Shown here: positions 45,225 through 57,115 of the stretch, piece after piece
Layout of the letters: the number at the start of each line of letters is the position of its first letter
Position numbering within the stretch: the stretch's first letter is position 1
Origin: Meghimatium bilineatum
Lineage: Eukaryota > Mollusca > Gastropoda > Stylommatophora > Philomycidae
Assembly (NCBI GenBank): GCA_034231615.1
Contig: CM067319.1
Location: 9,364,391 to 9,428,390, forward strand
Direction of reading: 5' to 3'
Length of the DNA: 64,000 nt
Position numbers and translations under genes: made by a program
The notes under the pieces: model-generated
The model's input: only the letters and a program-made list of their open reading frames with translations
What the model was told of the DNA's origin: nothing
The model's database searches: none

Positions 45225-45900
45225 AACTCGTAGTCCGCCAGGGTCGTAGGGGTACAGCATTTGAGGTCCCAGCATACAGAGACCTCCAGAAATTTCTGTC
45301 TTCAACGATACGGATGAGTTAAGAAAATTTTGTTTTGTCCAGCCTTTGATGTTGTCTGTTCATGCTTTTATTTCACCTCATCTGCTTCTTCCACCTTCGA
45401 CGGTTCCCTACAGTATTGATTTGACAAGGAATCATGTCAACATACATATTCAAGTCATGAAAGATTTCGTCCTTTCACCAATGGTTCCTGTAGACCTGTA
45501 TACATCTCTATGTTATTTCTTACGTACACATTTGTCTTATGTTCTCTATATTAAATTTGTAGGATGTATCTGTAGCCTTTGTATTGGAAGGCATGTGGTC
45601 GTCTCTCCGTATCCGCAATGTGTGTCCAACTTCCACAACCATATAGCACATTGAAAGCGCTAGTGAATTATAAAGTGTAATTTTCACTCTGACACTGATA
45701 TTGCTTTTCCAAATTAAGTTTAGACTTGACATAAAAACTAAAGCCATCTCCAGCCTTATTTTTAATTATGTTTTGCATGCATTTTCCATCGCTGCATATG
45801 CTAGATCTGAGGTATTTGAAAATATTCACCTCCTCAAGTGTGTATCCATTCATTATGATGTTGGTCTGTTCTTCTGTCTCTGCTTCTAACCAAGACCATT
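45225..45900 (-). mobile_element. LINE fragment, family G
   Basis: Leftward: G-Y-T-L-E-E-V-N-I-F-K-Y-L, S-I-C-S-D-G-K-C-M, I-S-V-R-V-K-I-T-L-Y-N-S-L, then decayed regions ending S-N-A-V-P-L-R-P-W-R-T and a stop at about 45230. Reverse transcriptase thumb and C-terminus. Its last codons are the seed of the 39-bp array at 1-211. Confidence 0.88.
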
Positions 45901-45959
45901 CTCCTTTCTGTGTATTTCCTAGATTTTATAATTTAAAAAAAGGGGGGGCACATAAGTAA

Positions 45960-46265
45960 GTAAGTGGTATTGCAACAATAGCACACTAACAACATCATAA
46001 AAAATAGGCTAACTTTCGTATAAAAGGACAAAAACAAATAACAAAAATGTATATGACAATAATGTACTTTTTTGTACTTAAACTCCTTCTTTTTCTTTCT
46101 CTCCTCTTTTCTCCTTTTTTTCATCTGCTTTTGCTCCTCTCTTGCAGTGTATTAATGTTTCTATTATATTACTGCTTGCTGTTGTCCAGATGAAGACTTT
46201 TTAGTTGAAACATCGTCTGTTTTTGTTTATGTTGTTAGAGTGTTATGAACTTTGTTGAAATACTC
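45960..46265. mobile_element. Penelope-like ends, inverted pair (decayed)
   Basis: Left (-): GTATTGCAACAATAGCACAC + TAACAACATCATAA. Right (+): CCAGATGAAGACTTTTTAGT + TGAAACATCG ... TTATGTTGTTAGAGTGTTAT. The same end type as 1680-1775. Confidence 0.6.
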
Positions 46266-46654
46266 TTTATTTATTCATATTTTTTCCTTATTGTCCTGTT
46301 GCACAAGCCCTCATATCTTTAGAGCATTGGGTTCCAAAAACACTGAGACTTTATCCATATATAGACTACACCGTGCTGGAAATTTGATAGAAACGTACTC
46401 TTTGATTCTTCATCAGGAACTAGCAACACCGCACAATTGACATTCACATGAATTCCCTTCTTGTCATTCCGTCAGTCATATAATACATACTAAACATTTG
46501 GTTCAATCTCAAAATAAGGGACTACCTTTTTACGGATAGCGAAACGAAATAAATGTCAAACGGTGAGACAATTTTTTTCCGTGGTTATTTTTCTTGCCTA
46601 TAGTTCCAGATCACTGGTTGGTTGATCAGGTTGTTTAACTCAAATCAGGGTGTT

Positions 46655-47135
46655 TAACACAAATCAGGTTGTTTAACTCCAACATCATCCCTATTCTATC
46701 ATATAGATGCGAAGGTTGGAAAGCCACAAAAGCCACAGATAAGAGACTAGACTCCTTTGAAAACAAATGCCTACGTATCATTCTGAATGTTAAGTGGAGT
46801 GACTTTAAATCTAACAATACTATAAGAGAGGAAAGCAAACAAACCTATATATCTTCCTTCATTAGACAAAGGCGTTGGACTTACATCGGCAATGTTCTCA
46901 GAATGAACAGCCTAAGAATTCCCCAGCAGTCACTATATGGGGTGCCACCTGGAGTAAGAAGAAGAGGGAGACCTAGAGAAACTCTACGAAGAACCATTAA
47001 AAGAACGCATGTCAATGAACCTAAACAACACGCAAGAATTGAAAGACCTGGCAACACAAAGACAGAAATGGAAAGATATCGTTTCTGCCCTATGCGCTGC
47101 CTGTGGCCCTGGAGGAACATAACATAACATAACAC
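46655..47135 (+). mobile_element. LINE fragment, family F (longest open frame)
   Basis: 152 open codons (46669-47127). I-P-I-L-S-Y-R-C-E-G-W, S-F-E-N-K-C-L-R-I-I-L-N-V-K-W, R-R-W-T-Y-I-G-N-V-L-R-M and R-R-R-G-R-P-R-E-T-L-R-R-T-I, then A-L-C-A-A-C-G in another frame. The near-intact C-terminus suggests a fairly recent insertion. Ends in (CATAA)n. Confidence 0.92.
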
Positions 47136-48639
47136 TGGTTGGAGATCGAGATATTTCATTTAGGAGGGTTGCATGTGTGCGTCTCAGTGGGTAGCGACAA
47201 AACGGGGAGGGGGCCTTTCAGTGGATAGCGCGCACATCTTTCTATCCGGTAGCAGTCCTTACGACTGTAACATGTGTACTGTAGCTTTATCCGTCGTGGG
47301 TAAACTCAATAAATGTAGTCATTTTGTATTCAGAACTGAACCAATATTCAGTGACGTCACAAAATTGCTGAGATTTTATCAAAAGTGTGAAGGTATACCC
47401 TTATTTTGGAATTGTATCACACATTCTTGCTACAAGATAAAGCATAATAAAAAGCAAATACAATGCAAAAACACAAATAAATAATACTAAACTTTTCACA
47501 CAGCAATAGTATATTAAAAGCAAATTTATTACCATCCACACTATATGTACGAACAATCTTTTGAGTTCACTAGATGATTGTGCAGACATATCCATACTAT
47601 CTTCTTCGTTCAAGACGGTAATAAGCTGTTCATAAATTACAACAGCAATTTTGTGGTCTCATTTTACCCCATCACTCTGCTTTTTCAACAGAATTCAGGG
47701 ACTCAGTACTCCCTGTTTAACTATGCACGACATATTAACCTTCCTCCCCGAAAATAAAAATGTTTACGCAGAAAAATGACCCACCATATGATTTTTTTCC
47801 CACCTTTTTATAATTTAATGTTTGTTCCAAATTCAAGAATTTAATTGAAATGTAAAAATATAGTTGCTGATGTCAGCTTCCATCAAACTGTCACCAATTT
47901 TTCCGGACCCCTATACACTCCCCTCCACCCTTCCCCCCCCCCCCCCAAAAAAAAATATTTATTATTGTTTAGCGTAACTTATTGACACAACTGCTAGATA
48001 AGTGTGTGAAGGGATGTGAGGCATTTTAGTGCTTAAAATATATCTCACGTTTAGGCAAATAGAATATGTAGAACAGAGAAATAATAAATGAAGATACTGT
48101 AAAACTGTTAGACAATTGTACTTACCTAAAATACAAAGTCCATCAGCTTTGCAATGAACACACAGACTATCTTTAATGGACTAGTGGGTACGTGTATGAC
48201 AAAATACAGATAATCGAATACTAAAGAGCTTCAACTTTAAGGTCTGTTTCAAGATAATATAAAATAAAATGTATTTGAACACACAACAATAAAAATAAAG
48301 GCACTCTCATAGAAGCATTAGACGGCAGATATTTAACCGCAGAGACATTCAATGCAACAATGACGTTCGTATATTTTCATAGAGACGTGCATTAAAAAGT
48401 ATAGGGAGTGAGAACAAAATAAAACAACTATGCCTGGAAATAACATGATCGACAACACAACAAAAGACCCATACAAATCCAAGTAAATGAATGATCTGTA
48501 TTAAGACCAAATGACTTAATTGTTCCACAATGTACTAGTATCGATTCTCAAGAGTGTACTTAGCTCTATCGACTGTGCTGCAAGATAGTATTGCAGTGAT
48601 TTATATGTCTATATCGTTGCCGAATATAGATAACCGTAA
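47136..48639. other. Unassigned AT-rich stretch
   Basis: Contains a poly-C/poly-A run at 47933-47957. 47205-47290 (TTCAGTGGATAGCGCGCACA) is faintly tRNA-like but lacks a B-box. No gene recognised. Confidence 0.4.
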
Positions 48640-49089
48640 CAAATCAGGAACAAGACTATTATTATTATCCAATCACTGTGCTACCATTGCCAAACCTGTA
48701 CAATAACAGCACACACAATAAAAATAAAAATAGTTACAGCAGAAATGACTTGTCTACGAAAGATACTCGGAGTGTCATTAAGATATAGAATTAGAAACGA
48801 GACCATCAGACAGATAATCAAAACAATACCAGTATTGGAACACATCATAAGACAATAGATCAAGTGGTTTTCACATACTTCCATACTACCAACAGACAGC
48901 ATGTCACAGATGACCATGACACATAGACATCGCAGCTATAAAGCCAAAAGTAGATCATGCAAAAGATGGATCACAGAAATCAAGAAGCCACAGGAACAAG
49001 CTTACAAACAGCACACAACAATGCCATCTCCAGAGAACTCTACCAACCCTAACGCCGCAAGGCAAACAAGGGTAACAGCTTATAGATTG
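48640..49089 (+). mobile_element. LINE fragment, family C (best copy of this end)
   Basis: T-C-L-R-K-I-L-G-V-S-L-R-Y-R-I-R-N-E-T-I-R, I-K-W-F-S-H, C-K-R-W-I-T-E-I-K-K, Q-A-Y-K-Q-H and N-A-A-R-Q-T-R: an RTE-like post-RT region. One stop and a frame change. It abuts LINE A at about 49090. Confidence 0.88.
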
Positions 49090-50700
49090 GAACAGATGGT
49101 GTGTCAACATCAATATAGATAACTGCAGCGCTACTCTCTTCACTCTCTCCCCAAAACAAAAAGCATGTGATATCAAGATAAATGAAGAGCGTTTGAAGGA
49201 AGACAAACAACCAAAATATCTTGGAGTCACATTTGACAGTAAACTTACATTGAAGGAAACAAATTCAATAAAGCAACAACAAAGGCCAGAAGAAAGTTAG
49301 CCATCCTGAGAAAACTAAAAGGAACCACATGGGGAGTAAATGGGCAAATATTTAGAATTCATTCCACATCTGGAATGTCGGTCTACTGCATGGTGTCCAG
49401 CATCAAATACTACATTACATGTAGTAAGGTGCAAAAACAGGCACTTAGGATCATCACAGGAGCAATAACATGGAGAAAATGGGGAGGATAAAAACACGAA
49501 GCCAACGAAGAGACACAAAAGTGCTAATGGTCCACTGTATGCCAAGTCATTTGGTATTCATCAGTTTGGAAACGTCATAATTATGATGTAGAAATCCAAG
49601 CAATCAATGTGGCAACTGAAAAAAAACTGATGAATACCAATTTCCACTGCATGAAAGATTTCAAAACATAGTAATGGGGCGACTAAAGAGAAGAAGATTT
49701 ATTCATCAGGCCAAACGACTCTGTAGAAAAATCCCAGACTTGCCTGAAGTTGACAGTCCCAAAAAAGTCTGTATCTGAACATACCTCTTGGAGAGAGCAT
49801 AGTGGATTATCCATTCATGTCTAGACTTAAGTGAAAGAAAGAAATTTTTCTGTGAGAAGGAACAGAACATAACGTAAGACAATTACTCTCAGTACACTGG
49901 ATGGTGAATATCTACAAGACATGTGTATCAGAGTATAAACTGATGTATCATCAGAGAAAGCAATTTAAAAAATGGAGGAGCAGGAGTATATATAGAGTAC
50001 CCAAACAATGTCTAGGATACAATAAAAATACCAACAGGAAAAAAACGTCATAATTATGATGTAGAAATCCAAGCAATCAAGGTGGCAACTGAAAAAACTG
50101 ATGAATACCGATTTTGGCCTACAGCGTATAGCATTCCTGACAGATGCAAGATCAGCATTCCAAAAGCTGCAATCCAAAAAAAATAAAAATAAAAATAAAA
50201 AAAAAAAAAAAAAACCAGACCTGCAAATACTACTGGCGGAACTAAGCAATCAGAGTAATTTGGCAATGCAGTGGAAAGCATTACATTGTAGAATACACGG
50301 AAACGATAAAACCGATTTTTCTGGTTACGGACCGAGCTGCTGATGATAAAAAAAGATGTGCAAGTGACATACCATCAACAGAAACGGATGATCAAGAAAA
50401 GCCAACTCCAACACAAGAACTTTTCTTTTCGCTTTATATCCCTTTACAAAATAAACAGACCTGACCAAGTTGTCATTAATCCACTCAGAACATGGCACAA
50501 TCTACTCAACAACTACCTCTAAACAAATTTTAAGATTTACAATAACAGCCATGTCTACAGAGCGTATTCTCCAGGAATGCCAGGAATATGAAATGATGAA
50601 ACAAATGCACTGACCCAGAGAAACAACAGTGGAAAAAAAAACTCTACGGACCTCCGTACGAGTTATAAAACACAATAAAGCTTATGGTTGTATGCAAAAA
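49090..50700 (+). mobile_element. LINE fragment, family A (RT end, RNase H, C-terminus), rearranged
   Basis: RT thumb: L-S-P-K-Q-K-A-C-D-I-K-I-N, Q-P-K-Y-L-G-V-T-F-D-S-K-L. Then RNase H: N-Y-D-V-E-I-Q-A-I, F-L-T-D-A-R-S-A-F, M-Q-W-K-A-L-H-C-R-I-H-G-N-D. Then L-Q-E-C-Q-E-Y-E. An A-rich expansion lies at 50178-50215, and a displaced extra copy of the RNase H segment at 49572-49650. Many stops. It is the longest LINE remnant in the window. Confidence 0.88.
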
Positions 50701-51092
50701 CTCAATGCATAAATAAATTAAAGTGATATCGATACTGAATATTTTTATAAAACTAATTAAAGTGATATCGATACTGAGTATTTCATTTTATAAAACTAAT
50801 TAAAGTGAAACTCAATAAGAAATACCTTGTACAATACCTTTTACAATACCTTGTAAAAATGAACAAAAAAGTATTAACACAATGTTTAAAAAAATTGCTT
50901 TTACAAATTTAAAAACATGCAGAATATCATACAAGTTATGTATATCATACTGAACATTTCAAGGATACATATAAAAGCATATGACTTTAAAGGGAAATAA
51001 CCGTTAAAATTGTAAGCAAAAAAATGTCGAAGCTAATTTGGTCGGATTGGTTTGTTGTAAAAAAAAATAACTACATCGTGTAATATAGAGTT
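50701..51092. other. Unassigned AT-rich stretch with short duplications
   Basis: AACTAATTAAAGTGATATCG + ATACTGA occurs twice (about 50718-50790), and AATACCTTGTA is repeated near 50820-50860. Otherwise no feature. Confidence 0.4.
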
Positions 51093-51093
51093 A

Positions 51094-51300
51094 ATGATTG
51101 AAACTATCTTGCTTGCTGTTATCTGTATTTGTTCATACAGGTACCCAAAGTTTATTAGAGATACTCTGTGCGCTCATTGTACATCTGATCCTTCTTGTGT
51201 TTTACCTAATTACTATAGAACAGAGAAAGGAAAATATATAGATTGCAAACTCCCTTACATTAAACTTGTAACACTACATAAAGAGGTTGGCTCGCTATGA
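51094..51300 (+). other. Cys-containing open frame with possible splice acceptor (unassigned)
   Basis: 68 codons ending in TGA, with AATAAA 10 bp after the stop. TTTGTTCATACAG at 51128-51140 would be a good 3' splice site, leaving an exon encoding Y-P-K-F-I-R-D-T-L-C-A-H-C and two more Cys. The pattern faintly recalls the Y-P-x-x-L-x-x-A-x-C-x-C region of IL-17-like cytokines, but the usual C-T-C end is absent. It could equally be a chance frame. Confidence 0.2.
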
Positions 51301-51551
51301 AAGGATCTCAATAAAGGATGAAAAGGAGGTTTCTTTTCTATAACCACCCCCCGGCCCTAGGTAATATAATTCTTTATTCTTGATTACGACCCAGCATTGC
51401 AACACTGGGGACATCACATACGTGCTCAGCAAACGTATACTTTTCTGTAAGTACAAGTAGACTACGTATTATGTTGAGTAATGCTTCTTTCAATCGAGAA
51501 CATTTAAGCTCGATTTACGTGATATCAGATCCTTTAACTATTACAAAAATA

Positions 51552-51686
51552 ATGGAGGTCGTGATTCTGATGATTCAGTCACCGCGACCTCCGAAGATAG
51601 ATAGGCATAATTTCCCCAGTCTTAGTTCGGTTAAGTAAAATATTCTTCATATGGTGAGAGTTCGATTCTTTCATCCTCGGACTTCA
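51552..51686 (+). mobile_element. Possible tRNA-like SINE head preceded by a hairpin
   Basis: GGAGGTCG...CGACCTCC (51555-51591) forms an 8-bp stem. TTAGTTCGGTTAAG and GAGTTCGATTC about 40 bp apart resemble A- and B-boxes. The body is not recognised. Confidence 0.4.
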
Positions 51687-51735
51687 TTCCAATTTGGTTT
51701 TATCAGTATGGTTATATTTCGTATAGACAACGAAA

Positions 51736-52130
51736 ACAATGCTGGAGTTGAAATTTTTCTTCTTTTTTTGGAGGGGGGGGGGACATGCAGGAGTCTGGGG
51801 TAATGAGAGAGCAGTTAGGTTGGTTGCATACGCGGCTAATACGGCTGTTGGCGGTGCAATGGATCGAGCCGACATTTTGAACGCCCTACGAGAAAACGCA
51901 CGAACAAATGACTGTATAAGTGACGATGACTTGTTCCATGACTAGAATAAGGGAGCTTGGTTTGAAATGTGGTGTCGCTAGAAAGGAGCGGTTTCGTGGG
52001 CAAGAAAGAATGATGGTCAATCAACGACGTCCTGGGGCCGTTAGTAAACGTGTAGTGGCAGTTACACTCAAGGAGAGATCTGAGCACATATGAACTAGTC
52101 CGGAGTGCAATGACGACGATTCAACGACTA
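51736..52130 (+). mobile_element. LINE fragment with RNase H end (family I-like)
   Basis: G-G-G-H-A-G-V-W-G-N-E-R-A is the RNase H terminal block (H-A-G-V-x-G-N-E-x-A-D, with Asp replaced by Val), then D-R-A-D-I-L-N-A-L-R-E-N-A-R, R-F-R-G-Q-E-R-M, and E-H-I-W-T-S-P-E-C-N-D-D-D. A frame change lies near 51935. A second copy of the end lies at 52700-52920. Confidence 0.82.
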
Positions 52131-52699
52131 ACTAATTAACGAGTATAAATGATAACTTAGCTGTCAGAGTATGTCATATGAAATTTTGATTAGTATTAAA
52201 TTCCTGTCTCCACGAGGATTATGAAGGTTTCCTGTGATGCTTCCAGTGGCCTGCTGTACCATACCTAATATTTAATTCTTCAAGTCTCATTCTAGATGTG
52301 TCAAAGAGGTGTCTACATCAATCTACACGGACATCCCCTAAAAACGACATCTGGCGTAACATGAAAATAGAGGCTAGGGAAACCAGAGATGGAATAAGTA
52401 AAGTTTATCAGAGTGAACCATCAACGCTGAAGATGTATAATATTGGATGTCCGTTGTAACGAACTTTTGATGCGGAGATGACATTTTACGGTGATAATGA
52501 AAATCTGAGGGGGGCGACACGAATGAGGAAATCATTTATACCAATTTAACGTAATACAATCGACAAATTATAATCTGCGAGAGCTGCACAAATCGGACAT
52601 AAGACGGTTTGTGATCATTTACATACATCGGACTGTTATGATATTTAGAATTCAATCATGGGGATAGATCAGCTGGGTGATGTGGTGCATGTGGCTAGA
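52131..52699. other. Unassigned stretch
   Basis: An uninterrupted piece near 52330-52440 reads D-I-W-R-N-M-K-I-E-A-R-E-T-R-D-G, vaguely like the region next to FLYWCH fingers in MULE-type transposases. Not enough to call. Confidence 0.3.
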
Positions 52700-52920
52700 A
52701 TGCAAAGACCTATGAGTAAAGAATGATGTTGTAAGAAACGAGAAGTATAAAAGAATCAAAAGAAGAGATATCAACCAAAACAGAACAGGAACAGTCAGTT
52801 GCCACACACTGAAAGACATAGGCCTACTGAATATGAGATTGGAACATCCGTGGACATGTTCGGAGTGCAACAATATGATCTTTTCAACTAACTAAACATT
52901 CGGAGCGGAGACGGCGATCA
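52700..52920 (+). mobile_element. LINE 3' end, same family as 51736-52130
   Basis: N-R-T-G-T-V-S-C-H-T-L-K then L-E-H-P-W-T-C-S-E-C-N-N (C-x-x-C), and the 3' UTR TTCAACTAACTAAACATTCG. Confidence 0.75.
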
Positions 52921-54359
52921 ATCTGATTGAACAAACGAACAAAATATGCTTTGTTGCACATCTTCCTGGTTATATATTAAAATAATACATATTTCAAGCA
53001 CTGTATTGTATATAAAAATACACAGTTTCAGCAGTAGACATAAAATATGAGATCCGTGCTTGTTGGACTTCAGACAAGCTTTATTGCTCAAGAGACAAAA
53101 ATTCCAAGAATGCGAGAAGCGGTAGATAGAGGAAGTAGATTCACTATGAAGAACTTTGAAGCACATGCCAGTTTGACTAACTGAAATGAAATCACTATAA
53201 CTATTATTAACTCGACATTTCTTTAATATTCCTGCACATAGAATATAAATAAATGGTGTTATCACACCAACGGCTAAAACTATAATTTGTATACGTTATA
53301 TTAAAGTTATATTTGAACTTTTACAGCCGCACCTGTTGACATCAAGTATTTCTCATCGAAACATGCTGTAACAATATAATGTAATAAATATGATACGACG
53401 TTTTGTAGTTCATTTTATTAGACTTAGTTATTATGTTTGTGCACAATCTGTAGTGACATAACTAATGGTAATAATTGTATTATTTTATATTTTGTGGGTT
53501 AGAATTGAGGAATTAAAGCTTAATTTGGTTAAAGTAAGTGATTTTTACAAATGAACAAGGATTCTCTTTGGTTGTATGGAAGCTTAATCACATTACAAAT
53601 TTAAATGATTGAAGTTGATGTTACAATCACAACGATTAACTGGTCATCAATCTTCTCAGGGGACGTTGGTGGTAGTATTATCGATTGATTGGAGACTATC
53701 CTTTGTGCGCCCCTTTAACAATAGCTCATCTTGGTTTTATTAGGTCGCATGACGTATTCTTACAGGGAATATCCAAATCACTATGAGATTAACAGTTCCT
53801 AATGTTGTATTTAACGTGAGTGCTTATTGTATAGCATGAGAAAATATACAGAAAGTTGTCCACTGTTTTTATTTTGTTTAAACATTTCGTTTTTAAACGT
53901 ATATTATTTAACAGTTGAAAATCATCGCAAACAATGTTTTGCATATCGCAGCTGTTTACATGTAACTTCCTTTTTAATTATGTAATACGTACAATATTGA
54001 AAACAGATTAAATTTCCTAACTTTAATGCCAATTTGCTTGAAATGACTGCCTATTATAAACTGAAAGTATTTAGTAAAGCACATTTTAGCCACAATAAAA
54101 CGGTATTAGGATATAGTCTAATAATCAGCAGACACACTCGTAGAACAATCCCCTCTTCCCCTGTTCTTCAGTGCATTATTGTGCTAGTAAGGAACAATAC
54201 GTGTGTGATCTGTTTATATGAATTGACTCATTCCATGTTTTATTTATCACTAGCTTCCACATACCGTAAACATATAGAAGCAGCTGATTTTCTTTAAATA
54301 GACAACTTTAACAATCCTCTGTACACTTATTATCATATATTTTATGAATGACTTGCAGT
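52921..54359. other. Intergenic stretch upstream of RSK, no feature recognised
   Basis: AT-rich, low in repeats compared with the rest of the window, with chance open frames only (for example 52918-53265 -, 54034-54297 +). It may hold distal RSK regulatory sequence or a non-coding first exon. Confidence 0.45.
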
Positions 54360-54492
54360 CTAACATTTGACTTCCACGGGGAAATGTCCTGGCTATCTGT
54401 ACCATCAGTGCTGCCATATTGTTAGGTTAACACTGTGTCAGAGTGAGGAAAGTTGTAAACATTGTTAAGTACTGCTGCTGTCACAATTAACC
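54360..54492 (+). promoter_or_regulatory. Probable RSK 5' UTR / proximal promoter
   Basis: Sequence immediately upstream of the RSK start codon. It has no TATA box at a useful distance. GCTGCCATATTG at 54410-54421 resembles the YY1 core (GCCATnTT) that often lies near the start site of TATA-less housekeeping genes. The transcription start cannot be placed from sequence alone. Confidence 0.35.
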
Positions 54493-54552
54493 ATGCCTCT
54501 GGCACAGAATGCCGACCCGTGGCGTAGAATAGAAACAGCTAACGAAACAGAG
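54493..54552 (+). CDS. RPS6KA: RSK coding exon 1 (N-terminus of p90 ribosomal S6 kinase)
   Basis: First coding exon of a p90 ribosomal S6 kinase, the serine/threonine kinase activated by ERK and PDK1 that phosphorylates ribosomal and nuclear targets. The exon encodes 20 residues beginning MPLAQNADPW; the MPLAQ start followed by a short acidic linker is typical of animal RSK N-termini. The ATG sits in CACAATTAACCATGC, an acceptable start context. The exon ends at GAG followed by GTATTG, a normal donor, in phase 0. It joins in frame to 57080-57115 and then to the unmistakable kinase exon at 60344. The first exon and its start are assigned by similarity of the opening peptide and by frame continuity; a further 5' non-coding exon cannot be excluded. 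The span to the window end is one gene, transcribed left to right and cut by the right edge. Confidence 0.85.
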
Positions 54553-55619
54553 GTATTGTAAATTGCTACCTACTTCTGAACACAAGTAGTTTATGTAATC
54601 TCTCAAGTACAGGTTCAAGAATTTCAAATTTCCGTTTTGTAGTTGTGAGCCTACAATTATTAAGAACTTTGGTCTATCATCATTTCATTATTTTCAGACA
54701 CTGAACTCCTTTGCCTTTGGCAAATGCATTGAAATTGTTCACTTAGTGTTCTATATCTGCATCCATATTGTTTTACTTGTATGTGCATTGTTGTTCTATT
54801 TCAATTTGTCCGTATTATTTTGTTGGGTTGATAGTTGATGCTAGAGGAAACAGGAAGGAAGGGAAAAGTACACTCAGTAATAAATATTGGCCTAGTTTTC
54901 ACTAGTTAATTCAGTCAATCACATGATTCTTTCAATTTTAGCATTTACTACAACGTTATTAGTTTCCTGCATATGTAAATAACAGAAATTGAAGTGATTA
55001 GAGAGGGAAGAACATTTACTCATTTTGGAAAGAACCAAAGATCATGTAATCAATCAACACCTGGCTGGGACTTTGTAATTGTTTCTATCCAAGTTTGAGT
55101 CTATCATGCACTTGAGAGTCGAATGGCTACTGAAACGGAGAGCGGAGCACTTATGGGAATGTCCTGTGTGCTATGATGCTAGTTTCTAATCAAGAATCAA
55201 TTAAGCCTACCTTGACACTGAATTGCATTATTTTTTGCAGTCATTCATTCATGTCGTAGGCCTAGTGTTCTTCAAATTTGATCCTATCCTGCCATCTCTC
55301 TCCTCCCTTCCAGTATAATTATGAATTATATTATCCTAGATTTAAGATTATTAATTAAGTCTTAGGCCAGTGCCACATTTTGTTTGTATTTCCAGAAATT
55401 ATAAGGAGTGAAGTCTTTTCATTTCTGCAGGAGGAGAGGGGCTTGATCTCCAGAGCTTTATATTATTCCTAGAAGGCTACAACTCTCAGAGATGTTTCCT
55501 ATGCAGAGGTAGTAACAAACCAATGGAAATGATGTAGGGTTTCCGCAAGAGGAAAGTCTCACTATATATCATCAAACCCATAATCCCTCGTTTATAGGAG
55601 TACCACTTTATAAACATTA

Positions 55620-55795
55620 ACACAAAAAAAGGCAGACCATGTAAAAGATGAATCACAGAAATTGAAGAAGCCACAGGAACATGCTTACAAACAGCACACA
55701 AGAAGGCCATCTCCAGAGAACTCTTCTTCCACCCCTGACACTGCAAGGCAAACAGGGCCACAGCGTATAGATAGATAGCTAAAACACAAAAATCC
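55620..55795 (+). mobile_element. LINE family C 3' end in RSK intron 1
   Basis: GATGAATCACAGAAATTGAA, CATGCTTACAAACAGCACAC, ACACTGCAAGGCAAACAGGG, then GATAGATAG. Same strand as the host gene. Confidence 0.85.
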
Positions 55796-56154
55796 AGCAA
55801 TGCTTCTGTGCTCACAATGCCTTGTTTGAGTGTGGAGTAATTTATTCATGTTCAGTCTTTAATATTATCAATTGAAACTTTCCTTTCCCCTTTTCTTCTA
55901 GTAATCGAGTACTTGCACTTTCAGAATGACACCAGCCTTTGTGTTGTAGAGTAATCAAGTGTTCACACTTTACCTCACAAACCGAGAAACAATGACTGAA
56001 AGAAGTGAAAATATTCTATGTATATCATTATATTGGCATTATTCAACATTATCTGACATGATACAGTAATCTTCAGTATTTTATGCCTAAAATCAATGAG
56101 CCATTCCTGATTACAACTTAGCTCTCATCTCCAATTGGTGGCCTTATAATTGGC

Positions 56155-56830
56155 TGCAATCTGGTTAAGAAAGAACAAATATGGAAGTCAATTCTGGTTC
56201 CAAACATGCAGTGAAGACAATGTTTTGTTGAGAGTTTTTAGACATTATATAGAACCAATTCAGATGTATTGTCAAATATCATCAAATAGTAAAAAAAAAA
56301 CTAAATCAGCAGAGATGGGATTTTATAGAAGAATGTTAATAACACCATGGACAGATAAAAAGCGTAATGAAGATATCTTGAAAGCAGTTAATTTAAAAAG
56401 AGAGCTGCTCACTCGCATTAGAGGTAGTCCACATTTTTGGGCAGATCATGAGAAGAGGAAAGATGGAACACTTTATAACGAGGCAAATTGAAGAGCAAGC
56501 GAGGTAGAAGACCAAGAGAGAAGATGCTTGACATTATTACCGGTACATTGTGGCATGGGAGAACATCGGTATAGAAAATGATTGGCAGCACACAAAATAG
56601 AAGACTGCAAAGACATAAAAACCAATGTCGCACAGCATGGACCATAAGAAGAAATGTTGAAAGGTGGAGATATCACAGCCTTGAATTAAACCACAACAGT
56701 AGCAAACTATCCTTTCAAAAGCAAAACAAGTTGATATATATGACACAACCAAACTGCAAGAGGATGTCCGACAAAGTGGAGCGTTGCAGTAACCAAACAC
56801 AGAAGCAATTAATACTATATACATTTAATA
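56155..56830 (+). mobile_element. LINE family E fragment in RSK intron 1
   Basis: R-H-Y-I-E-P-I-Q, A-E-M-G-F-Y-R-R-M-L-I-T-P-W-T-D-K-K-R-N, L-L-T-R-I-R-G and the tail V-R-Q-S-G-A-L-Q. 113 open codons at 56150-56491, then broken. Same strand as RSK. Confidence 0.88.
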
Positions 56831-57079
56831 ATGTTAAAGTCCTTGTTCCTATATTTATTGTTATTTATTTGTTTACATTAATTTTACTATTAGATAGATA
56901 GATTATTCAGAATATTATTATATTTAAATAAAGTATTTATTGATGGTATATATGACAATACCAAACAATAATATGATTGGGAAAAAAGACATTTGAGCAA
57001 TTGATCTGCTGAATAAACAATTTACTAGACAACTGTTATGCTCTGATTAAAGCAAACATTTTCATTTTCTCAATTTAAG

Positions 57080-57115
57080 GCTGGCAGCACTGAAGACATG
57101 CTGGTTGATGATCAG
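57080..57115 (+). CDS. RPS6KA: RSK coding exon 2 (short linker exon)
   Basis: A 36-nt exon encoding AGSTEDMLVDDQ, an acidic linker between the RSK N-terminal peptide and the kinase domain. The acceptor is TTTAAG and the donor is CAG/GTAAAT, both good. Length is a multiple of three and phase is 0 on both sides, so skipping it would keep the frame; it may therefore be an optional exon. The acidic composition fits the poorly conserved RSK linker, but there is no diagnostic motif, so this is the least certain of the four exons. Confidence 0.72.

Noticed and set aside
52330-52440. MULE/FLYWCH-like peptide
   Set aside because: One short uninterrupted segment with weak resemblance and no zinc-binding residues in view.
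52918-53265. 115-codon - strand open frame
   Set aside because: No domain, no plausible homology, AT-rich; expected by chance.
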